64,000 nt of DNA. Source: Rhodoferax sp. (GTDB taxonomy: Bacteria > Pseudomonadota > Gammaproteobacteria > Burkholderiales > Burkholderiaceae_C). How positions within the stretch are numbered: position 1 is the stretch's first letter; each line of letters opens with the position of its first letter. Position numbers and translations under genes: made by a program. Under the pieces are notes generated by a model that worked only from the letters and a program-made list of their open reading frames with translations, searched no databases and was not told the DNA's origin. This document shows, in pieces, positions 32,481 through 41,318 of the stretch. The stretch is from assembly GCF_030697375.1 (NCBI RefSeq), contig NZ_JAUYQD010000065.1:37380-101379 (forward strand), in the 5' to 3' direction.

Positions 32481-33713
32481 TCAGCCTTTCAAGGCTGCGG
32501 CCAGCACCTTGGCCACGTCGTCCACCGACTGGTCGGTGTTCCAGAACTTGGTGACGGCGTCATCCAGCAAGCCCTTTTTCTCGGGTGATGCCAGTTGGGT
32601 CGGGGCGGGCAAGTGGCGCGCGGGGTCCTTCAAGGCGGTGACGCCCTGTTGGCTGCAAATATCGAGCGCGCCCATGTCCACATCGGTGCGGATGGGGATG
32701 GAGCCCTTTTTGGTGTTGAAGGCCACCTGTACCGCAGGCGAGGTGGCTACGCGTGCAAACAGCTGCTGGGCCTTGATGACTTCGGGGTCCTTGGACTTGG
32801 GGAACACGAACACATCGCCCTCCAGCATGTAGGGCGCCTTGGCACCCCAGCCGGGGAAGCAGCCGAAGTCTTTGCCCGCCGTCTGTTTGGCCACGGCAAA
32901 TTCACCCTTGGCCCAGTCCCCCATGACCTGGAAGCCCGCTTTGTTGCTGATGAGCATGGCGGTGGCCACGTTCCAGTCGCGGTTGGGGGAGCCGGGGTCC
33001 ACATAGGCTTTGAGGCGTTTGAAGTCGCTCAGCACCTTTTTGAAGGCAGGTGACTGGGCTACCTTGCCGTCGGTGCTGCTGTAAAACTGCTTGTACAGGT
33101 CGGCGCCGCCCGAAGTGTGCAGGATGGCGTTGAACAAGATGCCTTCTTGCCAGGCCTGGCCGCCCAGGGCCAGGGGGATGGCACCGCTGGCCTTGATCTT
33201 GTCCAGCGCGGCAAAAAACTCGCTCATGTTTTGCGGCTCGGCCTTGACTCCGGCCTTGGCCAGCACCGCTTTGGAGTACCAGAACCAAGAGGGGTTGTGG
33301 ATGTTCACCGGCATGGCGAAATAGTGGCCGTCCACCTTGACAAATTTCTTGATCGGCTCGGGCAGGATCTTGTCCCAGTTGCCTTCCTTGGCCACCGCAT
33401 CCATATTGTTGAGCATGCCTTCGAGCACCACCTCGTGGTACTGCAGGGAGGTGTTGAACTGGGCGACGGTAGGCGCATTGCCACCCGCAATGCGGTTGAT
33501 GGTGGTGTTGCGGGCGTTTTCGCCGCCCGAGATGGCGGTGTCCACCCAAGCGCCGCCGGCGGCTTTGTAAGCGGCGGCCAATTCCTGCACCGCGGCGGAC
33601 TCACCGCCCGAGGTCCACCAATGGACCACCTCGGCTTTTTGGGCCAGCGCCGCGCCGCCCATGCCCATTCCTGCCACCAGTACGGCCAGGCCGTGTTTTG
33701 TCAAAGCATGCAT
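32481..33713 (-). CDS. Sugar ABC transporter substrate-binding protein
   Basis: 410 aa from the ATG at 33713, preceded by AAGGAG. Signal peptide to about residue 25 (GLAVLVAGMGMGGAALAQ). The mature protein opens KAEVVHWWTSGGESAAVQEL, the typical start of family 1 carbohydrate-binding proteins, and contains PVNIHNPSWFWYSKAVLAKA and VMGDWAKGEF. First gene of the beta-glucoside operon. With two cytoplasmic beta-glucosidases downstream, cellobiose or a similar beta-glucoside is the probable ligand; this rests on context. Confidence 0.9.
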   Translation of the reverse strand: MHALTKHGLAVLVAGMGMGGAALAQKAEVVHWWTSGGESAAVQELAAAYKAAGGAWVDTAISGGENARNTTINRIAGGNAPTVAQFNTSLQYHEVVLEGMLNNMDAVAKEGNWDKILPEPIKKFVKVDGHYFAMPVNIHNPSWFWYSKAVLAKAGVKAEPQNMSEFFAALDKIKASGAIPLALGGQAWQEGILFNAILHTSGGADLYKQFYSSTDGKVAQSPAFKKVLSDFKRLKAYVDPGSPNRDWNVATAMLISNKAGFQVMGDWAKGEFAVAKQTAGKDFGCFPGWGAKAPYMLEGDVFVFPKSKDPEVIKAQQLFARVATSPAVQVAFNTKKGSIPIRTDVDMGALDICSQQGVTALKDPARHLPAPTQLASPEKKGLLDDAVTKFWNTDQSVDDVAKVLAAALKG

Positions 33714-33763
33714 CGTTGTCTCCTTGTATTCGTGGTTCACCAAAAATCAGGCCAAATCGGCCT

Positions 33764-33777
33764 TGAAATCGATATCA
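33764..33777. promoter_or_regulatory. LacI-type operator 1 before the beta-glucoside operon
   Basis: TGAAATCGATATCA, a 14-bp imperfect palindrome centred on CG, about 50 bp upstream of the binding protein start. It resembles the sites at 33796 and 25725 (shared TGAAA-CG-TCA framework). Confidence 0.55.
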
Positions 33778-33795
33778 TTTTTGCAAAAATGACTA

Positions 33796-33809
33796 TGAAA
33801 TCGTTTTCA
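33796..33809. promoter_or_regulatory. LacI-type operator 2 before the beta-glucoside operon
   Basis: TGAAATCGTTTTCA, 12 of 14 bases symmetric, centred 32 bp from operator 1, about three helical turns, which would suit binding on one face of the DNA. Confidence 0.6.
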
Positions 33810-33953
33810 CAGAAAGAATTAAACGTTTTTTAAAAAATGCTGTCAACCCGAAAGACGTGCTAATTCAGGGTGATTAGGGTAAACACCGGGGGAGGGGGGG
33901 CGCGTCAACCGTGTGGAAACACGGCCCAGGTCGCGCAGTGCGGGAGAGTCCGC

Positions 33954-34466
33954 TCAGGCAAAAACGTTGAGTTTGGCCGTCAGTTGCTGCAGGCTCTTGA
34001 ACCGGCCCAACATGGCATTGGAGGATTTGTCACTGCCATCTGGTGCGTGTTTTTTCAGGGAGGCGATGCCTTCTTCAAAATCCTTGATCGTGGCGGCGGC
34101 AGAGGCTGCAAAGCCCGCCGATGGGGCATGGGAGCCGCCATGGGGTTTGGCTACCAACACGCCATCTTTGCTGAGGGTGATTTTGGTGAAAACCCCTTTG
34201 TTGCGGCCAAACTCCAATTGGTTTTCCAAAGACATGTTGTCCAGGTCGGGGTAGTCCGCCTCTGGATCTAGCGTCCCCGTGTTGCCGGAGCCGATGTAGA
34301 TGACCCCGCTGGTTTCCACGGGGGGGATGAACTTGGTGGTCAGAACTGGGGGATTCGCAGGCGCAACGGTTGGCGCTGGGGTCGCGGCCGGTTGGGTGTC
34401 GGCGTTGGTCTGGGGGAGGGTGGCCGGGAAAGCCTGGTTCAGGTTGTTGTTGCGGATGATTTGCAT
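33954..34466 (-). CDS. Hypothetical protein of unknown family
   Basis: 170 aa from the ATG at 34466 (GGGGGA upstream). The N-terminal about 45 residues are Pro/Ala/Thr-rich and look disordered; a middle part has VETSGVIYIGSGNTGTLD and LSKDGVLVAKPHGG; the C-terminus is helical and ends MLGRFKSLQQLTAKLNVFA. No signal peptide or membrane segment. I do not recognise it. A short stretch at 23572-23640 encodes a related C-terminus, so a second copy once existed in this genome region. Confidence 0.65.
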   Translation of the reverse strand: MQIIRNNNLNQAFPATLPQTNADTQPAATPAPTVAPANPPVLTTKFIPPVETSGVIYIGSGNTGTLDPEADYPDLDNMSLENQLEFGRNKGVFTKITLSKDGVLVAKPHGGSHAPSAGFAASAAATIKDFEEGIASLKKHAPDGSDKSSNAMLGRFKSLQQLTAKLNVFA

Positions 34467-34538
34467 GGAAATCCCCCAGATGTGGATGAACCAAGTATGG
34501 CTTTGCGCCAAATCGGCCATGCCAAAAATAAAGGTGGA

Positions 34539-36539
34539 TTAAGGGGGCATTTCTGGAGAATTGTGGAAACACACCACATTGCGCCCAGCCTGCTTGGCCT
34601 GGTACATGGCCTGGTCGGCCCATTTGAGCACGTCTTCCTGGCTGGTATCGTGGTTCAGGAACAAGGCCACGCCGATACTGGCGCTGCCCTGGTGCTCAAT
34701 CACCGTATCGGCAACCCCCTCGTGTTTGACGGTCAGTACATACGGCGTAGACAAGGCCAAGCGGATTTTTTCGGCGCTGGCACTGGCTTGCTCTATGGAT
34801 TTGGCGTGGCTGGCATCCAGTTCGCCGAGCACCACCACAAACTCGTCACCCCCGATGCGTGCCACGGTGTCCACCTCGCGCACGCAGCTCCTTAGCCGGC
34901 GGGCCACCTCCATCAACAACAAATCACCGACCGCGTGGCCGTGGGTGTCATTGAGCGGTTTGAAGTTGTCCAGGTCCAGAAACATCAGCGCGCCGTAACA
35001 GGCACACCGTTTACTGGTTGCCATGGCTTGGCCCAGACGGTCATTGAGCAGCCGGCGGTTGGGCAGTTGGGTCAGCGTGTCGTAAAACGCCATTTGGCGC
35101 ACCTGCTCCTCCCTGCGGTGGCGTTCGGTAATGTCGGTCAACGCGCCTACGTAGTGGGACACCTGCGCGTTGTTGCCTCTGACCGCTGAAATGGTCAGCC
35201 AGTAGGGGTGCACTTCGCCGTTTTTGATGCGGTTCCAAATTTGGCCGTGCCAAGCGCCTTCAATCTTGATCTTGAGCCACATGTCGGCGTAAAAGTCGGC
35301 GTCGTGGCGGCCGGAGCGCAGAAATTTCATGTCCCGGCCCACGACTTCATGGGCCGCATAGCCGGTGATTTCGGAGAAGGCCCGGTTGCACCGCAGGACC
35401 ACGCCCTGGGCGTCGGTCACCACCATGCCGTCGTGCGACTCAAAGGCCGCAGCCACAACGCGAAGCTGTGCGTCGCTGCGCTGCAAGGCTTCGATCATGG
35501 TGTTGAATTCCGCAGCCACCTCAGCCACTTCGCGCGGTCCCGTCAGGGGCGCACGCACGCCCAGGTCCCCCCCGTGCACGGCGCGCGCGGTTTTTTCCAA
35601 ATCCGCCACCGGGCGGGCGATGCGCCGGGCGATGGTGGCGGCAATCAGCACCAAAAACACCAGGGCCACCAGTGCAATTCCGGTGGCGGTGATGGCCCTT
35701 TGCTTGGCCGGGGCATAGACGGTGGCGGCCGGGACCCCCACAAAAGCGGTCCATCCGGTCTGCGGCATGGGAACCACCGAAAAAAACCGCACCACACCGT
35801 CCACCGCCAGACTCTCAAATTCCCCGTCCTTCATTTCCACGATGCGCCGCGCCGCATCCGCATTGGGGCGGGAACCGATCACGCCTTCTGGGTCCGAGTT
35901 GCGCCAGACCATGATTCCGTCTTCCGCAAAAAAACCGTAACGGCTTTCGTCGGGCAGGAATTGGGTGGAAATATTGGGGTCAAACTCCTTCAGATCAAAA
36001 CCCAGCAAGACAGCGCCCACCATCTCACGTTTGGCATTCCAGATGGGCACGCTGAGGATGGAGATCCATTTGCCGGAAACGGGGCCGGTTACCGGATTGC
36101 CGACCGTGAAACGTTTTTCTTGGATGAACTTGGCAAACCAGGGGGCATTTGCAAATTCGACCGGGTGCTTGCTGTCCGGCTGCGGCAGTGCGGAGCAGAC
36201 CAGCTGGCCCTGCAAATTCATGGTCGCCACATTGGAGTAGCCCAGCTTGAGGCTCTGCATTTCCTGCAGGATCTTGTCGCAATGGCGGGGGTCGAGCTGC
36301 TGCATCTGGGGCCGTGCAGCCAAGTGCTCCATCAGCGCCCGCGTGTTGGCAATCTTGCCGCCGGTGTTGCTCACCATGGTGTTGGCCAGCGTGCGCAGGG
36401 AGTCCTTGGAGTGGGCGACACTTTGCTGCATGTCGTTGTAAATGCCATACCCCACCACCGCGCCCAGCGGTGCGGATACCGCGACGACCAGCAGCAAAAG
36501 GTGGGTTCGGATAGACCACGCAGCCACGGTTACGCCCAA
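34539..36539 (-). CDS. Membrane diguanylate cyclase (Cache-HAMP-PAS-GGDEF)
   Basis: 666 aa. TM1 at about 12-32, a periplasmic double-Cache-like domain to about 285 (WFAKFIQEKRFTVGNPVTGP; PQTGWTAFVGVPAATVYAPA), TM2 about 288-308, HAMP-like linker, PAS domain about 365-480 (VTDAQGVVLRCNRAFSEITG), then a GGDEF domain with active-site motif RIGGDEFVVVLGE. It should make cyclic di-GMP in response to a periplasmic and a cytoplasmic signal. No EAL domain. It starts 13 bp after the stop of a periplasmic binding protein gene, which may deliver its ligand. Confidence 0.9.
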   Translation of the reverse strand: MGVTVAAWSIRTHLLLLVVAVSAPLGAVVGYGIYNDMQQSVAHSKDSLRTLANTMVSNTGGKIANTRALMEHLAARPQMQQLDPRHCDKILQEMQSLKLGYSNVATMNLQGQLVCSALPQPDSKHPVEFANAPWFAKFIQEKRFTVGNPVTGPVSGKWISILSVPIWNAKREMVGAVLLGFDLKEFDPNISTQFLPDESRYGFFAEDGIMVWRNSDPEGVIGSRPNADAARRIVEMKDGEFESLAVDGVVRFFSVVPMPQTGWTAFVGVPAATVYAPAKQRAITATGIALVALVFLVLIAATIARRIARPVADLEKTARAVHGGDLGVRAPLTGPREVAEVAAEFNTMIEALQRSDAQLRVVAAAFESHDGMVVTDAQGVVLRCNRAFSEITGYAAHEVVGRDMKFLRSGRHDADFYADMWLKIKIEGAWHGQIWNRIKNGEVHPYWLTISAVRGNNAQVSHYVGALTDITERHRREEQVRQMAFYDTLTQLPNRRLLNDRLGQAMATSKRCACYGALMFLDLDNFKPLNDTHGHAVGDLLLMEVARRLRSCVREVDTVARIGGDEFVVVLGELDASHAKSIEQASASAEKIRLALSTPYVLTVKHEGVADTVIEHQGSASIGVALFLNHDTSQEDVLKWADQAMYQAKQAGRNVVCFHNSPEMPP

Positions 36540-36552
36540 AGACCCATGTTTG

Positions 36553-37467
36553 TCATTGGATTTTGCTATTTGAAACGGGCAGGGGGGGCGCGGCCTGGGG
36601 TTGGAACCATAACTCCTTGCGTCCCAAAGGGGTCAGCGCCGGGAGCAGCGGATTTTTCAACTCGATGACGGTCCTGTTTCCAAGGTCCGAGCGTTTGATG
36701 AGAGGGTCAAAGTACTGGTGGAACAGCTGGTCGAATGAACCATCGGCAATGGATTTTTCCAGCCCCTGCGTGAGTGCCTTGGCGAGCTTTGTGTTGCCTT
36801 TGTTGACGAAGTAGTAAAAGGCGGCAGGGTAGTGCAGCGCGATGTGTGAATCGATCACCACACCGTTGTGGGCGTGCAAATCCGCCTCGGCCCATATTTC
36901 GATCACCGAGCGCGGGAAATAATGAAACCGGTTGGCCTCCAGCATCAGGAACAGTCCTTCGTAGGTGGGCGAACCCTGCACCGCCAGGCCGTTGAAGCGC
37001 AGGATTTCAGTGTCTGGCCAGTCGTGTCCCTGGCCGGCCTCGAACGGCTTCATGTCGTCTATTCCCCTGACTCCCATGAACTGAATGGAGGTCTTTTGTG
37101 TCACCAGTGGCAGCCGCCAGCCGATCAGCCCTTTGTAGATGGGGATACGAATCGGCAGGGTTTTTTGCTCCCGCTCCTTGGAGGTCATGCTCCAGACAAT
37201 GTGGACCATGTCGCTGCCGAATTCGACCTCCTGGAGGGCCCGCCCTTGCTGCATGGCGAGTTGGCTGGGAAGTAGCTCGTATTGCGCGCCAGACTTCTTG
37301 AGCGCCATGTCCAGTAGCTTCAGCGGGTACTCCACACGGGGATCGGAGTCGCTTTCTGGGCGGGGGTAGAAAATCTTTTCTGCTGCCATGCACGTTGAAG
37401 TTGCGGTGCCCAGGAGCAGTAGCGCTTGCATGCACCATCTGAGAAGGCTGTTGCGTCCAAAAGCCAT
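36553..37467 (-). CDS. Periplasmic SBP_bac_3-like protein next to the diguanylate cyclase
   Basis: 304 aa with a signal peptide (WCMQALLLLGTATSTCMA). Mature part: YPRPESDSDPRVEYPLKLLD, SMTSKEREQKTLPIRIPIYK and GWRLPLVT, resembling the family 3 binding fold without the standard transporter partners. Shared operon with the diguanylate cyclase suggests a sensing accessory rather than uptake. This is inference from gene order. Confidence 0.75.
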   Translation of the reverse strand: MAFGRNSLLRWCMQALLLLGTATSTCMAAEKIFYPRPESDSDPRVEYPLKLLDMALKKSGAQYELLPSQLAMQQGRALQEVEFGSDMVHIVWSMTSKEREQKTLPIRIPIYKGLIGWRLPLVTQKTSIQFMGVRGIDDMKPFEAGQGHDWPDTEILRFNGLAVQGSPTYEGLFLMLEANRFHYFPRSVIEIWAEADLHAHNGVVIDSHIALHYPAAFYYFVNKGNTKLAKALTQGLEKSIADGSFDQLFHQYFDPLIKRSDLGNRTVIELKNPLLPALTPLGRKELWFQPQAAPPLPVSNSKIQ

Positions 37468-37615
37468 GGCTGACCAACCTTTCGTTGCAGTGATTTCCCG
37501 AGGTATCCCGGCCCGTACCGTGGTGTGAGACTAGCATAGCGTGAAAGGGCCCGCAATCCGTTGCGCTTGAAATTTGGGCTGCTGGGGTCAGCTAGGGACG
37601 AATGGAAATGGTTTT

Positions 37616-38458
37616 ATGGACACCCAAACACTCAGCTTCCTCCTGTTTTGCAGTGCCGCACTGCTGTTCGTTTTGGCATTGCTGGGTCTGCCGTGGTGGG
37701 TGGCACGCCAACGTGCGCGGGTACGCCAGCAGGCGTTTCCGGCGCAGTGGCGCAAGATATTGCAGCGCCGGGTGCCGCTGGTGCGGCGGCTGCCCGCAGA
37801 CTTGCAATTGCAGCTCAAAAAGCACATTCAGGTGTTCATTGCCGAGAAGGCCTTCATCGGCTGCGCGGGCTTGCGCATCACCGACGAGATGCGCGTGGTG
37901 ATCGCTGCCCAGGCCTGCCTGCTGCTCTTGAACCGCCCCACCGATTTTTATCCCCATTTGCGGCAGATCCTGGTGTATCCGGCCGCTTTTGTGGTGGACC
38001 GTACCCGCACCGATGGCGCGGGGGTGCAGCAAGAGCAGCGCCAGGCGCTGGCGGGGGAATCCTGGTCGCAAGGGCAGGTCATCTTGTCCTGGCAGGACAG
38101 CCTGGAAGGCGCGGCCGTGGCGGACGATGGCCGCAATGTGGTGATCCACGAATTTGCCCACCAGCTGGACCAGGAAAATGGCCCGGCCAACGGCGCACCG
38201 CCGCCCGCGCCGGGAGCGCCGGATTACAGTCCGCAACGCTGGTCGCAGGTGTTCCATGCCTCGTATGCACAACTGCAACACCAGGCGCGCACCGGGCATG
38301 TGGGTCTGCTGGACCCCTACGGCGCCCAGGACCCGGCCGAGTTTTTTGCGGTGGCGTCAGAAGTGTTTTTTGAGCAGCCCGCAGCGTTGCGCCTGGAGTA
38401 CCCGGATCTGTACCGCGAGTTGGCCGGCTTTTACCGGGTGGACCCGGCCAGCTGGTAG
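37616..38458 (+). CDS. mtfA: M90-family zinc metallopeptidase, MtfA-like
   Basis: 280 aa. N-terminal hydrophobic segment (FLLFCSAALLFVLALLGLPW), then the peptidase body with zinc motif VVIHEFAHQLD and a downstream glutamate-rich zinc/active-site region FFAVASEVFFEQP. Length and motif order fit MtfA, which in enterobacteria interacts with the repressor Mlc; whether that applies here is unknown, and the N-terminal membrane anchor differs from the soluble E. coli protein. Single gene. Confidence 0.85.
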   Translation: MDTQTLSFLLFCSAALLFVLALLGLPWWVARQRARVRQQAFPAQWRKILQRRVPLVRRLPADLQLQLKKHIQVFIAEKAFIGCAGLRITDEMRVVIAAQACLLLLNRPTDFYPHLRQILVYPAAFVVDRTRTDGAGVQQEQRQALAGESWSQGQVILSWQDSLEGAAVADDGRNVVIHEFAHQLDQENGPANGAPPPAPGAPDYSPQRWSQVFHASYAQLQHQARTGHVGLLDPYGAQDPAEFFAVASEVFFEQPAALRLEYPDLYRELAGFYRVDPASW

Positions 38459-38518
38459 CCGTTGCGCAGCAGCGTTTGGCCTTTCTCTGACCATTTTTCC
38501 CGGTGCTCACGGGTTGGG

Positions 38519-39445
38519 CTACGGCGTGTCCCAGTAAGGCACATCCCCAAACGCCTGTTTGATATGCGCGATGAATAGCTGTGCCTTGGCCGCGTGCGAG
38601 CGGCCCTTGAGGCGCACTGCGTAGATGCCTGTGCTGTGCTTCTTGGCCAGGCCCGCGGCGGCGGCCATGGCGTGGGGGAAAAGCAGCTCCAGCTCGCCCG
38701 AGGCCAGCTTGTCATGCACCAGCCAGCTTGCCAGGTGCACCACGCCCAAACCGGCCACTGCGGCTTGCAGCAGGGACTCGGTGTCGTCGGTGCGCAGGCG
38801 CCCATGGACGGGCAGCGGCTTGTCATCGTTGGTGCCGGGAAAAGTCCACCAGCCGCTGGGCGTGCGGGCACTGGCCAGCGTCAGGCAACTGTGCTGCAGC
38901 AGGTCTTCGGGCGTCGTGGGGCGGCCACAGTCCTTGATGTACTGCGGGCTGGCACAGGCCATGCGCAACAGGGGCGCAAGGCGGGTGGCGAGCAGGTCGC
39001 TGTCGGGCAGCTCGCCCATACGGATGGCCACGTCTGCGCGCTGACTCGACAAATCGACCCACTGATCGCTCAGGTGCAACTCCAGCTCGATGAGCGGATG
39101 CGCGCGCAAAAAGCTGGCCACCACCGGCACGATATGCCGCCGGCCAAAGGCGGAGGGCGCGGTCACCGATAACAGGCCACGGGGCTGTGCCTGCGCGTCC
39201 AGCAACGCGGCGCGGGCATCCGCCAACTCCGAGGCGATGGTCCGTGCGCGCGGCAAAAACTGCGCACCCGCGTCGGTGAGCAGCAAGCGGCGCGAGCTGC
39301 GTTGAAACAGCACCACCCCCAGCGATTTTTCCAGCCCATCTACCTGGCGCGAGACCGAGGACACGGCCACGTTGTGCAGCTTGGCGGCTGCTGAAAATGT
39401 GCCCGCTTGGGCTACGTCAATAAAGGCTTGGATGTTTTCCAGCAT
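38519..39445 (-). CDS. LysR-family regulator divergent from the GST gene
   Basis: 308 aa from the ATG at 39445. HTH: LENIQAFIDVAQAGTFSAAA then VAVSSVSRQVDGLEKSLGVV; substrate domain ending PYWDTP. It belongs to the CrgA-like branch. A TTTGC-N7-GCAAA palindrome lies 10 bp upstream of its start, in the 111-bp region shared with the glutathione transferase gene. Confidence 0.88.
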   Translation of the reverse strand: MLENIQAFIDVAQAGTFSAAAKLHNVAVSSVSRQVDGLEKSLGVVLFQRSSRRLLLTDAGAQFLPRARTIASELADARAALLDAQAQPRGLLSVTAPSAFGRRHIVPVVASFLRAHPLIELELHLSDQWVDLSSQRADVAIRMGELPDSDLLATRLAPLLRMACASPQYIKDCGRPTTPEDLLQHSCLTLASARTPSGWWTFPGTNDDKPLPVHGRLRTDDTESLLQAAVAGLGVVHLASWLVHDKLASGELELLFPHAMAAAAGLAKKHSTGIYAVRLKGRSHAAKAQLFIAHIKQAFGDVPYWDTP

Positions 39446-39454
39446 GGGAGTGTA

Positions 39455-39471
39455 TTTGCGATAAATGCAAA
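39455..39471. promoter_or_regulatory. Candidate LysR box
   Basis: TTTGC-GATAAAT-GCAAA, a perfect 5-bp inverted repeat with a 7-bp spacer, fitting the T-N11-A form of LysR sites, between the LysR and GST genes. Confidence 0.5.
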
Positions 39472-39556
39472 CCAATTTTGCGATTCATGTGATTGTTGCA
39501 GTTATCGCTAAAAAGCACAATTCACCCGTCATCCACTTTTATGAAAGCGACACACC

Positions 39557-40240
39557 ATGTTGAAGTTCTATTTCCATCCCTCGCCCAACCCGGCCAAGGT
39601 TGCCCTGTACCTGGAAGAAGCGGGCCTGCCTTACGAGCTGGTGCCCGTGGACGTGCGCAAGGGCGAGCAGCATTCCCCCGCCTATCTGGCCATCAACCCC
39701 AACGGCAAGACCCCGGCGCTGCAAGACGGTGACGCCACGGTTTTCGACAGCAATGCCATTCTGTTGTACCTGGCCGTGAAGACGGGCAAGTTTCTGCCCC
39801 GGAACCAGCCCGAGATTCGTGCGCAGATGTATTCGTGGTTGATGTTCATCGCCACCGGCGTGGGCCCATTCTCTGGACAGGCGGTGCACTTCCGGCACTT
39901 TGCACCCGAGCCAAAGGCGTACGCCCAGCAGCGTTACGACTTTGAAGCGGCACGGCACTGGCGCATCATCAACGCGCACCTTGCCACCCGCACCTGGATG
40001 GTGGGCGAGGAGTACACCATTGTGGACATGGCGCTGTGGGCCTGGGCGCGCGCGGTGCCCATGGTGCTGGGCAACGATGCCTGGGCCGAGTTGCCACACG
40101 TCCAGCGATTCCTGGACATGGTGAGCGCCCGCCCTGCCGCAGTGCGTGCCGAGGCCTTGGCCGACGCGCACAAGTTCAAGACCGAGATGGACCAGGCCGC
40201 CATGGATGCGATGTATCCGCATACCAGGCAAGCGGTGTGA
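39557..40240 (+). CDS. Glutathione S-transferase family protein
   Basis: 227 aa. Thioredoxin-like N-terminal domain (LKFYFHPSPNPAKVALYLEE; INPNGKTPAL; FDSNAILLYLA, the gamma-Glu binding site) and all-helical C-terminal domain (WMVGEEYTIVDMALWAWAR). Fits the Ure2p/YghU-like or Nu-type GSTs. Substrate unknown. Expression is probably controlled by the divergent LysR protein; the SMP-30-like gene lies 92 bp downstream. Confidence 0.88.
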   Translation: MLKFYFHPSPNPAKVALYLEEAGLPYELVPVDVRKGEQHSPAYLAINPNGKTPALQDGDATVFDSNAILLYLAVKTGKFLPRNQPEIRAQMYSWLMFIATGVGPFSGQAVHFRHFAPEPKAYAQQRYDFEAARHWRIINAHLATRTWMVGEEYTIVDMALWAWARAVPMVLGNDAWAELPHVQRFLDMVSARPAAVRAEALADAHKFKTEMDQAAMDAMYPHTRQAV

Positions 40241-40332
40241 TCCGCGCGGTTGCCATCCCTTTCGAAAAATCGTTCCAACCCCTTTTCACCTTCTTTGGCA
40301 AAAAAACGGGCCATGCGCCCAGAAAGCTTCCC

Positions 40333-41316
40333 ATGTCCAAATTCACCCCATCGAAACTCCAGTGCAGCCTCGCCATGGCCGCCCTGGTTGCGACCCCCCT
40401 GTTTTGCACCGGCCTGGTCCAAGCCGCGGATGGCGTGTCGCCGCAAGGTATCACCTTCACCGCTGAGCAAGCCTATCCCGAAGGCATTGCGTGGCACCCC
40501 GTGCAAAAGGTGTTTTTTGTCAGCTCCGTCCGCACGGGAGTGATAGGCAAAGTCACGCCGCAGGGTGTCTACACACCCTTCATTCAGGACGACAAACTGG
40601 TCGCCAGTGCGGGCTTGTACCTGGACACCAAGCGCAATCTGCTGTGGACAGCCATTGGCGACCTGGGCGCCTCCACCCGCAGCAGCCCTGCCACGGCCTA
40701 CAAGTTGGCGGCGCTGGCGGCCTATGACGCAACGACGGGGGAGCGCCGTGCGTACCATGACCTGAGCAGTCTGGTGGAGGGGGGCCATTTCGCCAACGAC
40801 CTGACGGTAGACGCTGCGGGCCATGTCTATGTAACCGACAGTTTCTCTCCCGTGATCTACCGGGTGGATGCCAAAGGCCAGGCCAGCGTATTTGCCAAGA
40901 GCGATTGGTTCAAGGGCGAAGGCTTCAACCTGAACGGCATCGTGGCCCACCCGGATGGCTATCTGCTGGTCGCCAAATACAACAGTGGTGAAATCTTCCG
41001 TATCAGCACCAGCAATGGTGCCGATATCCAGCGCGTGGAGTTGCCAGAAGCGGTGAAGGGCGCAGACGGCATGCTGCTGCGTGACAACGGCCAACTGATC
41101 GTGGTGCAAAACGCAGGCAATGACCAGGTGGTGGAATTGGTGTCCAAAGACGGCTGGAAATCCGCCACGCTGCAACCCGCCCGCAAAACGGCCTATTCGT
41201 TCCCGACCACCGTGGCGCAAGCGGGCAAGGATATCTACGTGATGAACTCGCGCCTCGATACCTTGCTGACGAAAGATGCGGCCAAGGTAAGCGAATACCT
41301 GCTGCAGAAATATTGA
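40333..41316 (+). CDS. Exported SMP-30/gluconolactonase-like beta-propeller protein
   Basis: 327 aa with a signal peptide (SLAMAALVATPLFCTGLVQA). Propeller blades are marked by YPEGIAWHPVQKVFFVSSVR, GHFANDLTVDAAGHVYVTDS, NLNGIVAHPDGYLLVAKYN and ADGMLLRDNGQLIVVQNAG, the SMP-30/LRE-like pattern. Such proteins are often calcium-dependent lactonases, but many periplasmic members have no known reaction. Probably co-expressed with the upstream GST gene. Confidence 0.78.
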   Translation: MSKFTPSKLQCSLAMAALVATPLFCTGLVQAADGVSPQGITFTAEQAYPEGIAWHPVQKVFFVSSVRTGVIGKVTPQGVYTPFIQDDKLVASAGLYLDTKRNLLWTAIGDLGASTRSSPATAYKLAALAAYDATTGERRAYHDLSSLVEGGHFANDLTVDAAGHVYVTDSFSPVIYRVDAKGQASVFAKSDWFKGEGFNLNGIVAHPDGYLLVAKYNSGEIFRISTSNGADIQRVELPEAVKGADGMLLRDNGQLIVVQNAGNDQVVELVSKDGWKSATLQPARKTAYSFPTTVAQAGKDIYVMNSRLDTLLTKDAAKVSEYLLQKY

Positions 41317-41318
41317 TC

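Noticed and set aside
35208..36668. 486-codon plus-strand frame opposite the diguanylate cyclase
   Set aside because: Shadow of the Cache-PAS-GGDEF gene; no signal, motif or ribosome site.
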